From Azolla pinnata (taxonomy: Eukaryota; Streptophyta; Polypodiopsida; Salviniales; Salviniaceae), in NCBI GenBank assembly GCA_037176905.1, contig JBBBWG010003892.1, positions 1 to 64,000 of the forward strand: DNA of 64,000 nt, given 5' to 3'. The notes beneath the pieces are model-generated. The model was given only the letters and a program-made list of their open reading frames with translations. It searched no databases and was not told the DNA's origin. Shown here piece by piece: positions 11,811 through 23,058 of this stretch. Both the position numbers and the translations under genes were made by a program. The stretch's first letter is position 1. Each line of letters opens with the position of its first letter.

Positions 11811-14471
11811 AACTGTGCATGAATCAGGGGCTTTGGGAGCAAGTGGAGCATGACGAGACAGCGCCCGACATCATGGAGGTAGCAATTAACCCACATGAAA
11901 ATAGAGAGCAAAGGCCTTTTCGGCATTCAGCTGTGAAACAGGGGCAAAAAAAACCGAAAGTGTGAGCTGTGAGAACCAGATTCTAACTTCCATTTTCAGC
12001 AGACAAATGCTCTCTATAGAGCCCTTAAGCAAATGGAGGTTTATGCAAAATAGCTTGACAAAACTGGTTCCACCAAGACCAAAGATTTGCACAAAATTTC
12101 CCCGCGATTTTTTGCTAGCAAAGAGGCTCGATCGAGCTAGTGGCCCGAGGAGGCGATCGGTGATTGAACGTCGAAGCATCTGGCGACGTTTTCCGAAGAC
12201 GTCTGTTCTGACGGCGAAGTCCGAAAGGTGTGTTTGGCGTGGTTCATTCAGAACATGCTGAGCTCGACGGGTTTAGGTCGCGTGTTTAGGCATAACCCCT
12301 AATCAACCGCAAGGTAGCTATTCTCGTTGTTTTCGCTAACACCATAGGAAGGAAGCATATGCGGGTGAAAAACGATAAGAAAGATTATCGCTCATTGTTA
12401 TCAATCTCGGGACAAGCGAGAACTTATTGAAAAATCTTGTCATTTTGCTGACCGCTTTGTGTTACATGTTCAACTGTGAACAGAATTGGGGCCTGAAGAC
12501 CGACTAAGTGGAAACACGCTTGTGGTGTGATCAAAGCGCTTGTTGTTTGAACCAATATAAACACAAGCTTAGCCCATGTTTGTTGGTAACGATCACTCCC
12601 AACTTGTCTACTGCTATTGCTGATTGTCAATGCAGAGCTCCTATGACGTGATTCATGGAATGCCCAACACGAAGTTGGTTTCTCGATCCAGGAACAAGAT
12701 CTTCAGTTAGAATGTCCTACCTACCCACTTCTGGCAAAGTATATCACTCGCAATTGGCCGGCTTCCGTCTTAAGAGAGCTTTCATAATGGGAGTCCCATG
12801 GGGTTTAGAATCTAGATAATGAACAAAAAAAAAAGGAACACACCTCAAGCTTATCGGGATCTTTTTTAATGAACTATGCATCGTCTTCCATGATTTTAAA
12901 GTGTAATCTTATAAGAGGAATCAGGAAGTGGAAGCCACCTACGTGGGCACAATGACCGCATTCCCTCTTCTAATTACGTGCACAAAACAATGACTCAAAC
13001 TTGGTCGAGCCTCGGGGATTCAAGGCTATATAAAAATAATTTGATACGAGAGTTTATAGGGATAATTTGACACTTGTAACCTTGGGGCGCAAACTCGAAA
13101 AATTATTGCTATCAGAAGGCCCTCCCGTATTCTCAAAATTTATCTCAGACATCTTCAGGAGGGCTTATTATATTTTTTTTTTCGGAACGAAATTAGGCTA
13201 AGTACATCTCAAAAAGCTTTGGCAACAACATCGGGGGATGAATAGTGCTTCGAATCTGGGCTTGGGCTTCATCCAAAGTCTATCTAATATATAGCTTTAC
13301 TATCGTAAGCTTCTCTGATTATCGCTCCTGAATCCCAGGCTTGTCGATTGGTTGTAAGAGACTAAAGTGCGCCGACACAACTTTAGTGCACACTTTACCT
13401 TTTAATGCATCGATGTAAAGATGCTGCAGGCCTTTGGCAATCGAGTATAATTACCGATGAGAGGAGGATCGAACGTTTCCTCAATTTTGAAGGAAAGAAA
13501 ATGTCATGTGGGGTAGATGATGCTTCAGTTTCAAGTCTTTGGTTACGCCACCAGCACATTATTTTTAAGTGCACCATCAGATGAACGCCGATGAGAGCGT
13601 TTATGCACTTTGGTCATAAAATGACAGAGGCTGGGAATCAGTTAGTTTGTTTACTCCCCCCGGGATCTCAATCTATCGATCCTTACTATCTTTGGACCTC
13701 CGCCATGGATGGCATTAGAAAGACCAAGACGAAAGGCAAGATACAGAGCGATCGTCTGATGCCGAAATCCTCCGTCTTGCATAGCTGGTAAGCTCATAGT
13801 CGACATGGCATGAAGAAAAGGCTCGATCGAGTATGATTAATGATCGCATCGCACCGAAGGAATAAAATGCGTACGATCGTTCCCCCAATCGACGCGCGAC
13901 TGTTAATCGCTGTGCCCGACCGTAAAGTTGGTAAAGATTCTTCCAAAATATCTTAAAATTGGGCTCATCGTGCTCTCACGCCACCTACGCATCCCTGGTC
14001 GGGTTAGGAATCTCTAGCGGCCGATGAACCATCGCGTCGATCATATCTGGGACTTCCCGTTGCTCCGATTCAGAATGCGCAATCAGAATCGCATCCGATC
14101 AAAACATATATGGATGGGAGCACACAAATCCACAGGAATATTCCTTTGTGCACAACAGCGCTGACGCAAAGACTGGTATCAGAATGTTTAGCACGGTTTT
14201 TGTTAGCGGAAACCCCCCCCCATTCATGATACAGAGTATAGTTTTTTTGTCCTGTACAAAATCCTGGTCCAACTTCTACAGCATGGGTAAAAGTCTAGGA
14301 TAAATCGGTTAGCGATTTCGATCGGAGTAGCATACAAAAAAGAAAAAAAAGATAGATAGATAGATAGATGGGGTGTGATCATGATATACATCAGATTCCC
14401 TAAGCTTGAGTCTAAATCTAAGTCTAATGCTTCCCAGAGTTGCAAAACAAAAAGACATGTATGTAATTGGA
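11811..14471. other. Intergenic, no supported gene
   Basis: The right-hand upstream flank of the PPR gene and the 3' flank of the potassium transporter meet here. I see no domain-bearing frame. There is a poly-A tract at about 12825-12836, a poly-T at 13171-13181 and a short GATA run at 14350-14368. Confidence 0.55.
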
Positions 14472-17400
14472 TCAGACACAATAGATCATGCCTACCTCGA
14501 GCAAAGACGGATGGGGGATGTTCAAGGCAGCCGCGGAGCCGCGGCAATTCTTCCTCAAGAAGTTGTACGCGACATTGATCACGAACTTCTTCACGATCGA
14601 CGAGTTCTTCTTCGCCTTCATGTAGGAGTGCCCGAGTATGTAGGCGACCCCAGCCTCTTTGGCGGCGACGAGCTCCATGAGCTCATCGCGCACCCGCGGG
14701 TCGATGGCCATGTCGGGGCTCTCCGGGATCTCGAACCGAACTCGCTTGAACGAGCCCCGGAATCGCGGAGATTCCGATTCCTCGACGATGTCGGGGAAGC
14801 TCAACAGCATCGTCGGAGACTTCAGGTACGGGATCGGAGAAGACAACGATCGATCGCGATCGTCGTCGCTGGCGATCACGATCCCTCGTTGCATCGGGAT
14901 TCCGATCACGGCCATGCGTCCATCGGCATTGAGCTCGTTGCCCTGGGCTTCCGACTCCTCCGTGCTCTCCTCCGTCTGTATGAACTCCGCTATGTTCATC
15001 ACCAGCTGGTTCTCGAAGTCGTTCTCGTCCTTGTGCACATCCTTGTAGCCATATCTGACGATGCAGCGGAACATGTGGAACTCCTTGGGCCCGATGCGGC
15101 CTATCAAGCACCTCTCCTCCACCGGCACATACGGCACCGGCACGTGCTTGATGCAAACAAAGACCAGAATCTTGTGGAAAGCCGGAAGATTCGTCACAAA
15201 GTGCGAGAAGATGGGTGGAACTCCTGTGACTAGATCGGTGTATATGAGGCCGATTCCGGGCACTCGGACGATGCCGAGGCTCGGCCCCAGCGTCAGCAGC
15301 CATTTCATCGAGACCTTGTTCTGGAGATCGAACTCGTACTTCTTCCTCAGCCCATAATGCCATGTGTACATGATGGCCATGAAGACCACGGAGAGCACCA
15401 TCGGCACCCATCCGCCCCGCTGCACCTTCGTCAGGGCTGCCACAATGTAGAGGCCCTCGATCGATCCGAAGCAAACCAGGAACGCCAATGCTATACCGAT
15501 GTGCTTATGCCAAACGCTGATCATGACCAAGAACATCAGGAATGTGGTTACCAGCATCACTGTGATCACAGCCAGACCTGTAAAAAAACCAAAAAGAAGA
15601 AGAAGTAAATCGACTTCTCTCATTCGTCCTGAATTTTATGCACTGATCTGAAGTCTTTCGTTCACCGTTAACACCAGATTTTGTCCGCCGTCAGGTTCAG
15701 AATGGGCAAACTTAAGAAGGTTTTTTTTTTCTTTTTTGTTGTTCTTCTTCTTTTGAAATCCGACAAGATCCTCACCGTATGCATTGCCTATCATGATCGT
15801 GTCGCGGAACCCGACGGTGATAGCTAGGCATAGAAGCATGAGGATCCAGTTGATTTCCGGTATGTAGATTTGCCCGTAGATGTGATTGGAGGTGTGAAGG
15901 ATCTTGACTCGCGGAAAACAGCCCAAGGCCTGGGATTGTTTGATGATGGAGAACGTCGCTGAAATGACCGCTTGGCTGCCCACGATAGCTGCGAGTGTAG
16001 CCACTACAAAGACTGGCCAGAACACATGCCCTGTTTGAATGTACTCAGAGAAATGGGTCAGTGTATCCACGCTTCCATGGTTTCTCTAAAAACAACAAGC
16101 CTTGGTATTAATTACAAACATCTACAGGAAATCACCATACGAATCAGGAGTGTATAGCTGAATAGAAAAAGCATGTGCAAAAATCGTACATAAAAACAAG
16201 TCAGGGAAAGCATAGATGAATGGAAATGCATATTCAATCTCCATATAAGTTCTCACCAACCATCCATCTTGTGTTGGATTCGGCATGCGAACCGTAGAGA
16301 TGGATTCTACTATCAGGTTTACGGCATGCCTTCGAGAAAACACCTTTTTATACCTTGAACAGAATCCCAACGTGGAATTATAAAGCACCCAGATGGATCT
16401 CTCCACTCCCTATCACTTGATCTTAAGCATTATGGATCTCTTAATCCCCTTTTACATGCAACGGAATGTTTCCACCATGTAATTTTTCATAACTAATGAT
16501 AAGATTTATTTCTTTGTAGAAATCAGAGATGGACAGAGAGTTACTTGGAATAGACATATAGAAACTGCGCTCGATGTCGCTAGCGTTTCTAGACAAGAAT
16601 GCAGCTTGCCCCATGTAAGCAAGAATTAAGCAGGGATACACCGCACACGTAAAAGCAAGCTGCACAATTGCAAGGCAAAATGTTCATCAGGCATTTGCTT
16701 GATGAGAAGTAACTGTCATTGACCTGAAAACCACAGCTGAATCATAGAAATCACCTTTATGGAGCATGCTGAAAAGTGTCCCAGGTCTGCATACATTGCC
16801 TCTGCACCTGTAACATCCAAAACCCAAACTGGAGTGTAAGCTCGGGTAACAGTCCAAGACTTTCCAAAACATTGCTCTTCCATTGAATTCAAACATTTCA
16901 TATAAGAAAAATCTTACCTGTGATGCATAGGAGAACACCCCCGAGAGAGACGAGCCCCTCACTTCGTGTTTTCTTCAGAAAATTGTACATATAGAACGGT
17001 GATAGTGCTTTGTAAACGCCTGGATTCCATCGAAATATGTTGTATACGCCGATGCTACTGATACAAATGAGCCAGGCTATGACGATGGGGGCAAATATAA
17101 CTCCAACTTTTTGAGTTCCATAATGCTGTAGTGCGAACAGGCCAACCAAGATCACACAAGCAAGGAGCAAGACATAATCTGGGGAAAAATTCACAAGCTT
17201 TCAGTTTCCAACTGGTGAGGCAGGGGTTCGGAAAGTTCAAGCCTCCAAGCTAGAGCTCTACTGACTATCAACGAAGTTTCATTTGAATATGCCGAGATAA
17301 CTGGTTTGTGATCACACACAGTCACACACAATACCCATGTTTTCTGTACATGTTGACAAGCCTGTACACACATAGACTATACTCAAAGGAGTACAGCATA

Positions 17401-18371
17401 CCTTCATGAAGGTCTTTCACTTTTACTCGAAGTCCTGAGACGGCAGAAAGAACTGCGAAAACGATGTCAAAACAGAGGTTGATGCTGCAAGGATGCGGCC
17501 GTTGTCATTGAATCGAACGAAAATGGAGATAATCCTCAATGGCTTACCAGATATGGCTGGAGTAAGGACACCATCACAGATCACCATACATGTTCCGAGC
17601 AGGACAATGACAAGCAGGACAGATCGCAAGTGCTGGTGCTTCTCGAAAAACCTCTCGACCACGTGTGAGCGATGCGATGTGCGGGGTTGTTCTAGCTTGT
17701 ATGTGGAAAGCTCTTCATCTATGGCTTGCTTGTTGGGCAGATGGCCTACCTTGGCATGTCGGCACAGCAATGAGTAGAGCGAAAACGTTCCACCTGCATC
17801 AATACAGCACTTGCGTGAGCCGGTTTTAGCTTTCAAAATCATCAAACAAGTGCATTCCACCAACAGTAAAGCATGTCCTCGGCATCAGAAGCGCTACTGC
17901 AAAGGCATGGCATCATCGAGGAAGCTATCTTCAGCAAGGCCGGAAGCAAAACACCCACCTTCTCCATTGTCATCTGCCTTGAGCATGATGAAGACATATT
18001 TCAAAGCTGGGATCAAGGTGAAGGTCCAGAATATGAAGGACAGAACACCAAGGATCTCTTCGTCGGTGTCGGAGAGCCGCACTCTGCTCCCGTAGAATGT
18101 GCTCTTGTAAACATATAGAGGTGAGGTGCTCAAATCTCCATAGACAACTCCAAAGCTTTGGTACGCTAGGGTTAGCACTGCTTTCCATGAATTTTTCTGC
18201 AGGAGCAGCTTGCATCATCAGTGTAGGAGCTTGTAAACATGGTGGATATGGTGCACACTCTACCTTTAAACCAAATTCGGTGGGTGCACGCGTATCTAAA
18301 ATTTGATAACAAGACCAAAGATGGCTCACCATGTAGATGTTCTCTCTCTGTCGATTCGATTCAATGTCCAT
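14472..18371 (-). CDS. KUP/HAK/KT potassium transporter (9 exons)
   Basis: This is a K+ uptake permease of plant membranes (plasma membrane or tonoplast) that moves potassium with protons. The exons, in transcript order, are 18330-18371, 17959-18196, 17548-17793, 17402-17452, 16918-17178, 16755-16807, 16545-16659, 15776-16030 and 14472-15577. All junctions are GT-AG and in phase, giving 2367 nt and 788 residues, the usual family length. The KUP signature '[13 protein letters not shown]' is at residues 30-42, followed by '[20 protein letters not shown]', '[18 protein letters not shown]', '[14 protein letters not shown]', '[12 protein letters not shown]'-like '[12 protein letters not shown]' and '[10 protein letters not shown]'. 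The last exon carries the remaining membrane segments and the long cytosolic tail, ending '[11 protein letters not shown]'; families typically end in IYYV. It most resembles the KUP2/6/8-like group by eye; the clade is inference. The upstream region carries a G-box and telo-boxes. Confidence 0.95.
17206..17275 (-). repeat. Possible tRNA-derived SINE fragment in a KUP intron
   Basis: Read on the minus strand, 'TAGTCAGTAGAGCTC' resembles a tRNA A-box, and 'CTTTCCGAACCCC' some 30 bases later resembles a decayed B-box. It lies in the intron between KUP exons 4 and 5 (17179-17401). No cloverleaf can be drawn with confidence, so this is not called a tRNA gene. Confidence 0.3.
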
Positions 18372-18717
18372 GATCCCTGCACTGCGTAAAGCACAAGAGC
18401 TTAACGGTCCTGTTATAGTCCTCTGTGCAGCCAAATCTATTCGTTGATTGCGCAGAGTTAGTCGAGATTTCTTCAGTCACAACCTCTGGAGTCTGATCAG
18501 AACCTTTCGGTTTGTTTGTATCCCAATGGATTGGAATGGAGCCGGAAAATCTGCAGTTGATGGAAGACCCTCGAGACGGGTCAGTTTCGGAGAGCTCTCT
18601 CCTGATCTCTTCTGAGCAGAAACGGGGACGATGGAGGTACAGAGAGCTGATGGAGGGAACAATTACAAGAAGCAATGGCACAAAGCGCGGAAGGAGGAAA
18701 TCATTACAAGAAGCAAT

Positions 18718-18719
<2 letters not shown>

Positions 18720-18777
<58 letters not shown>
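18720..18777. repeat. (TC)n microsatellite in the KUP leader region
   Basis: A perfect 58-base TC dinucleotide array lies about 350 bases upstream of the KUP start codon. On the transcribed (minus) strand it reads (GA)n. GA/CT arrays are common in plant 5' leaders and core promoters, so this may be transcribed. Confidence 0.9.
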
Positions 18778-18781
<4 letters not shown>

Positions 18782-18854
18782 CGCTCACAGTCTCAATTCC
18801 TCAATGTGAGGGTTTCCAGCGGAATGGCAGAATGCAAGAAGTGCATTTCGCAGT

Positions 18855-19200
18855 TTGCCCTGGAGCTACTCCCTTCTTCTTCTCCTCCTCCTCCTCCTTC
18901 TTCTTCTTTCTTTGCTCTGTTTCTTCTTTCCGTCTTCTTCTTCCTCTGCTCTGTTTCTTCTTGCCCTGTTTCTTCTTGCTCTCTTCTTCTACTTCTTCTG
19001 CTTCTCCACCTGCTCCTGTTCTCTTTCTTCTTTCTCTCCTCCTCCTCCTCCTCTTCTTCTTCTCCTCCTCCTCCTCCTCCTTCTGCTCCTCCTCCTGCTC
19101 CTGCTCTCTTTCTTCTTCCTCTCTCTTTCTTCTTCCTCTCTTCTTCTGCTTCTGCTTCTGCTGCTTCTGCTTCTGCTTCTGCTTCTACCAGAGAAAGTGG
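18855..19200. repeat. Polypyrimidine CTT/CTC/CTG tract
   Basis: About 345 bases are almost only C and T on the plus strand, made of imperfect CTT, CTC and TGCTTC units. It gives long leucine/serine or glutamate/arginine frames on either strand; these are artefacts of composition. A (GAA)n run of about 32 bases follows near 19283-19314. The tract lies in the presumed promoter or leader of the KUP gene. Confidence 0.8.
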
Positions 19201-19539
19201 TGAAGGAGCAAAGCAGGGGGAAATGCCAGCTGATGATGAGGATGTACATGCATACATGCAGAGCCCAGACTGTGACATCTCTGAGAAGAAGAAGAAGAAG
19301 AAGAAGAAGAAGAAAGAACAGAGAAGAGAGAGAAGAGAGAAGAGGGAGGTGATTGAAGAGGGTAAAAATGAAGAAAAGCTGACAAAATATTTTTCCTTCC
19401 TTTTGTGAAACCAGTTTGTTCTCTTTCTTTTTTTTTCCTTTTTTCAAAAAAAGAGAGGAAAAAGGGGGGGAAAAAGCTAGAGAGAGGAAAAAGGGGTAGA
19501 GAGAGAGTGAGTTGATGAAGCATCTGCCGCCCAGCGCGT

Positions 19540-19549
19540 GACACGTGGC
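19540..19549 (-). promoter_or_regulatory. G-box / ABRE upstream of KUP
   Basis: The 10-mer 'gacacgtggc' contains the palindromic CACGTG core in the context preferred by plant bZIP (ABF/GBF) and bHLH factors. It lies about 1.17 kb upstream of the KUP start codon and just beyond the pyrimidine-rich leader. Control of a potassium transporter by ABA or light would fit, but the assignment is from motif and position only. Confidence 0.45.
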
Positions 19550-19770
19550 GCGGGCCCCACCGTAGGATCAGTGGGGGGAGGCGACCGGCCGCCGCCGGTA
19601 TCCGGCGCCCGGGTTGACTGCCTACAACCGGTCATATCCCTTTTTTCCTGTTTTTTTGTTTTGCTTTTTTATCCCATTAGCTTTCTGAATTTTTTCTTCT
19701 CTTGTTTGTTTTATTTGTTTTGCTGAAGGGAGGGGGAGCTTGAGCTTTTGAAGGGTGATCTTCTTGACAG

Positions 19771-19817
19771 TTTAGGGTTTCGGCCAATTTAGGGTTTCGG
19801 CCAATTTAGGGTTTCGA
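19771..19817. repeat. 17-bp tandem telo-box repeat
   Basis: The unit 'tttagggtttcggccaa' occurs at 19771-19787 and 19788-19804 and partly at 19805-19817. Each contains the plant telo-box AAACCCTAA in reverse. Telo-boxes are bound by TRB/PURA-type proteins and recruit Polycomb or boost expression in growing tissue. Confidence 0.75.
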
Positions 19818-19964
19818 GGGGGGGGGGGAGGAGTTTCAATTTGATCAGCTCAAAAACATTTTGAGTTGGGGGAGGAAGTGTTAATGTTTGGTCCAAATGT
19901 CTTCTTTCGGGTTTTTACGGTTTGGGGGGAGTTGCGTCGAGCCGCTCGATCGATGTTCAGGGCT

Positions 19965-20232
19965 TCTAGGGTTTAGGATTTGCGCCACTTTTTTATAGGG
20001 CTTTGGGGTTTTACGGTTTAGGGTTTAAGGGTTTAGGGCTTTTAGCGTGCATCGCTTCATTTATTATTGGGGTTAGGGTTTTTAAGGGCTTGGGAGTCGC
20101 GTCGCTTGCAGGCGCTTTTTAAGGCTTTCTAGGGTTTTAGGGTTTGGGAGTTGCGTGACGCACGGCTTGGTGAGAGTTTGGGGAGTCGCGTCGAGCCGAG
20201 ATGCATGGTTCAAAGGCTTAGGGTTTGGGAAC
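19965..20232. promoter_or_regulatory. Cluster of single telo-boxes
   Basis: At least five further telo-box-like words (for example 'tagggttt' and 'gtttaggg') lie near 19969, 20016, 20029, 20069, 20131 and 20219. With the tandem repeat at 19771 they form a 450-base telo-box field between the KUP leader and an unannotated plus-strand region. It could serve KUP or an undetected plus-strand transcript starting near 20.2 kb. Confidence 0.5.
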
Positions 20233-20915
20233 TGTAACGATGAAGAGTGCAATAAAAGGCGAAGATTCGGTTAAACCACCACCACCACCACCACCACAAC
20301 AACAACAACTACTACTACTACTACTACTACTACTACAACAAAGATGGGGAATTTTGTGTTCTTCTACAATCCTGATCGATCGATCGATCATACATTCAGC
20401 CATGCCTTCTCCTCTGTACCTACCGTCTGGAATCCGAATCGGTTTATTCCTCTGCTTTCGAGATTACACTCATCGGAAACTTGCAGGGAGAGAGAGGGAC
20501 CTGATATCATCTGTTTCTTCCACGGTGTGAGAACCAGTCCACCTGCTGATGAGACAAACCGCTTCACAACAGATGTCCAGGAAAACAGCAAAAAAGGGCC
20601 CAAACGTCTGATTGCACTGTCGTTCGGAACAGCCAATTATGCATCGTTTGTTTTTTTCTTTTTGTTCGCACATCCGCGATGTGGGAATCGGAGCCTTTTG
20701 ATTGGACACGTCACACGTATAGGTTGGATCCCCCCTCTCTCAATCAATTCGAACCCGCGCGAAGATCGCGCTTCCTTCCGCCCATATGCACAACAAAACA
20801 TTAGGATCGATGCTCTTTTATCGTCTTCGATTCCATGTTATGGGCGGCTAGATTATCTCGATCCACGTATGTTTTGTTTTTATGCCCGCCTCTCAAATAA
20901 ACCTCGTCGATGTCC

Positions 20916-20976
20916 CTCGATGTACACTTATCGTTGCACTCTACCGATAAGGCATGTTGGTTTCTAATACTAAAGC
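20916..20976 (+). repeat. Dispersed repeat, copy 1
   Basis: This 61-base segment matches 62960-63020 in the same orientation. Shared words include 'gcactct', 'gataa', 'catgttggtttctaatac' and 'aaag'. The copies are about four-fifths identical by eye. The family is unknown. Confidence 0.6.
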
Positions 20977-22265
20977 ATTGGAAAAGAAGAAAACAAAACA
21001 GATGGATCCCTTGAGAGGTCGTCGATTAGTGCTGAAGTTCGATAAACAGTCCCTGGGGAAGGTTCTGACACAGTCCAAAGCAAGATTGCATGTTAAATCT
21101 AGGAGTTCCGAAATCTACATCTCCATTCTATATATACTCCCATTATTGCATTGCATCGCGTCTGTCTCATGCACCGGTTCCAGCCCTGGAAATGACTAGA
21201 CGTCAATGTATCTTTCTTTCTCTCTTTCCCTAAAGTCGGCGTTCAAAGTTTAGTAGTAGGGCTTTTAAAAGCCAGAAAGTTGGTGAAACTGTTTATCGGC
21301 ACCAAAATGTGATTGGTTTGATGATTCTGGAGCCTTGTTCTTCTTTAATTTATCAACCAAACTTTAAGTCGGTCACTATACATACATATATATATATATA
21401 CATATCGATTCATTTGGACTCTAGAGAAGGAAGTGAATTCGGACCGAAAATGGAGAGATGAACAGAAAGAAATGCGGGATACCCAAGAAAGCTTTATCCA
21501 TCCGACCATTTCGAGCTACGATTGGGAATACGGAACTGACGTACCCAAAGTGTCTCCGTAACATCCGATTATAAACTAGACAAGCTTAACAAGCACAGAT
21601 CTCGCGCTGGCCTCATCGACTCCCGGATGCTTAAAGCACAACAGTTGTGATTTGATCTTAAAAAAGCATAGATCTCGCGCTACCCGCATTGACTCCGGAT
21701 GCTTCATCACAACAGTGTGATTTGATCTATGAGGGCACCAATTAATCAGCACATTTTTTGGAACGTTTAGTTGGTCCCCTTGGAATAGGAGATAATCGTC
21801 GAGATCATGAGAGCACATGCGCATTGTTATCGTTCTCTCTATCCAATTCAAAACATGAGCCGTTTACACTCTCTCTATTTTATTCTTAGCTAGTGGAAGG
21901 ATTCTTTCTTCGCGAAACTGAATAATGTGGCTCTTATTGCTAGCATTAGTGAACACACGGCGTCTTAATTTCTCGTCGTCGTTTTGGTTAATGCAATGCA
22001 GATCAGAATCCTTTTATCTAAGCCCAAAACAGCACGAAAGTTGTGCTGTTTTGGGTAACACATTTCATCTCGTTTATTACTTTGTTTTCCTTGTCTTTTC
22101 AAACTTTGGAGGAAGGGAAGGCATGAAAGGAGTAGCAAGTGGGGCAAGAATTTCCATTCTATTTGGGGCTGAGGATGGGAAAATGTACTGCTGCAAAATG
22201 CATATGGTAATATGCTATTTTTGGGGGTATTGTCATAGATGCTAAAACCATGTGTGTAGATGCAT

Positions 22266-22275
22266 CATATATAAT
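22266..22275 (+). promoter_or_regulatory. TATA box of the Cys-rich protein gene
   Basis: 'atatataata' lies about 115 bases before the chosen start codon, giving a plausible transcription start near 22300 and a short leader. The only ATG between there and the coding frame (22357) is out of frame and stops after five codons. Confidence 0.45.
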
Positions 22276-22389
22276 ACAATCAGCACAGTACACATCAATC
22301 TCTTGCAGACTAATGCTTGCCATTAACACAATTGATCAGTTACTTCCATCGTGGTTAATGATCAAGTACGGATGATGATATTGACGATG

Positions 22390-23058
22390 GCTAAGTTGGC
22401 TGCTGCTTTGCTGATCAATCTCCTCCTCCTTGCAACTGATTCATCTGCACCTAAGATGATCAGTATAACCCGATGTATTGTAGAGGCATCATCATCATCG
22501 TCGTCGTCGTCATCGTCGCCATCGATGCCATCGTCACCATCGGCGGCATGTATGAACCGCTGCATGTGCTGCTGCTCATGCATGAAGGAAGCTTGTACTG
22601 CTGATCCTCATCATCGTGCCATGGGTACTATGCCATCTCCGGCAACATCATGTGGCGATGGATCATGTCGCTGCCGCCGCGATCACATGATCACGAGGGA
22701 TATGCCACCGGCGCCATCATCGCCATCGCCACCCTGCCCATCGACGCCATCAGCATGCATGAGCTCATCATGCGCCATGCAGTGCATGAAGGATTGTATG
22801 ATGATGGGCTCACAATATGGTGCAGCACCACCCGCCGCTCCACCATGCCATGATGGATCATGTGATCATCGCCGCCGCCGCCATCACCATCACCATCATC
22901 ATATGATGAGCATGCCATCGCCGCAGGCATCGCCATCGATGTCGCCGCCGCCACCATGCTTATCAGCATGTATGAGCTGCATGCACATGATGGAGGATTG
23001 TATGATGGGCTCACGTGGCATGGCCCCCGCGCCATCTCCTTGCATCACGCCATCATGA
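22390..23058 (+). CDS. Secreted Cys/Met/His-rich three-repeat protein
   Basis: I do not recognise this family. From the ATG at 22390 the protein has 222 residues; in-frame ATGs at 22372 and 22375 would add a few. The 22390 site has the best context (A at -3, G at +4) and starts a classic signal peptide, 'MAKLAAALLINLLLLATDSS'. A serine run follows, then three related units, each beginning 'ACM'. Unit 1 has 'ACMNRCMCCCSCMKEAC' and later 'CGDGSC'. Unit 2 has 'ACMSSSCAMQCMKDCMM', later 'CHDGSC' and a run of seven histidines. Unit 3 has 'ACMSCMHMMEDCMM'. Pro/Ser linkers ending 'PPC.S' join them. The mature part has about 23 cysteines, many methionines and His/Arg clusters. CxxxC spacings recall thionin-like or hairpinin peptides; Met and His richness suggests metal binding. 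Secretion is well supported, function is not. It could be a repeat-multiplied cysteine-rich peptide or a copper/zinc-binding cell-wall protein. Confidence 0.7.
   Translation, partial: AKLAAALLINLLLLATDSSAPKMISITRCIVEASSSSSSSSSSPSMPSSPSAACMNRCMCCCSCMKEACTADPHHRAMGTMPSPATSCGDGSCRCRRDHMITRDMPPAPSSPSPPCPSTPSACMSSSCAMQCMKDCMMMGSQYGAAPPAAPPCHDGSCDHRRRRHHHHHHHMMSMPSPQASPSMSPPPPCLSACMSCMHMMEDCMMGSRGMAPAPSPCITPS

Larger units (their letters stand above)
20233..22371. other. Intergenic; one dispersed repeat, no firm gene
   Basis: A CCA/CAA/CTA triplet array lies at 20276-20340, and an ATG-started 207-codon frame at 20344-20967 has no recognisable domain. Segment 20916-20976 inside it is a diverged copy of a sequence at 62960-63020, which suggests repeat DNA rather than a gene. 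The rest shows a (TA)n run near 21388 and a short local repeat near 21600-21720 ('agatctcgcgct'). Confidence 0.5.

Noticed and set aside
14406-15233. Plus-strand frame of 275 codons opposite the last KUP exon
   Set aside because: It is the antisense shadow of a well-supported KUP exon.
18512-19408. Long open frames over the KUP upstream region
   Set aside because: They translate CTT/CTC/GAA tracts on both strands and carry no protein signature; they come from base composition.
20344-20967. ATG-started frame of 207 codons as a gene
   Set aside because: No domain, no low-complexity-free conserved look, no splice or promoter support, and its end is made of the dispersed repeat shared with 62960-63020.
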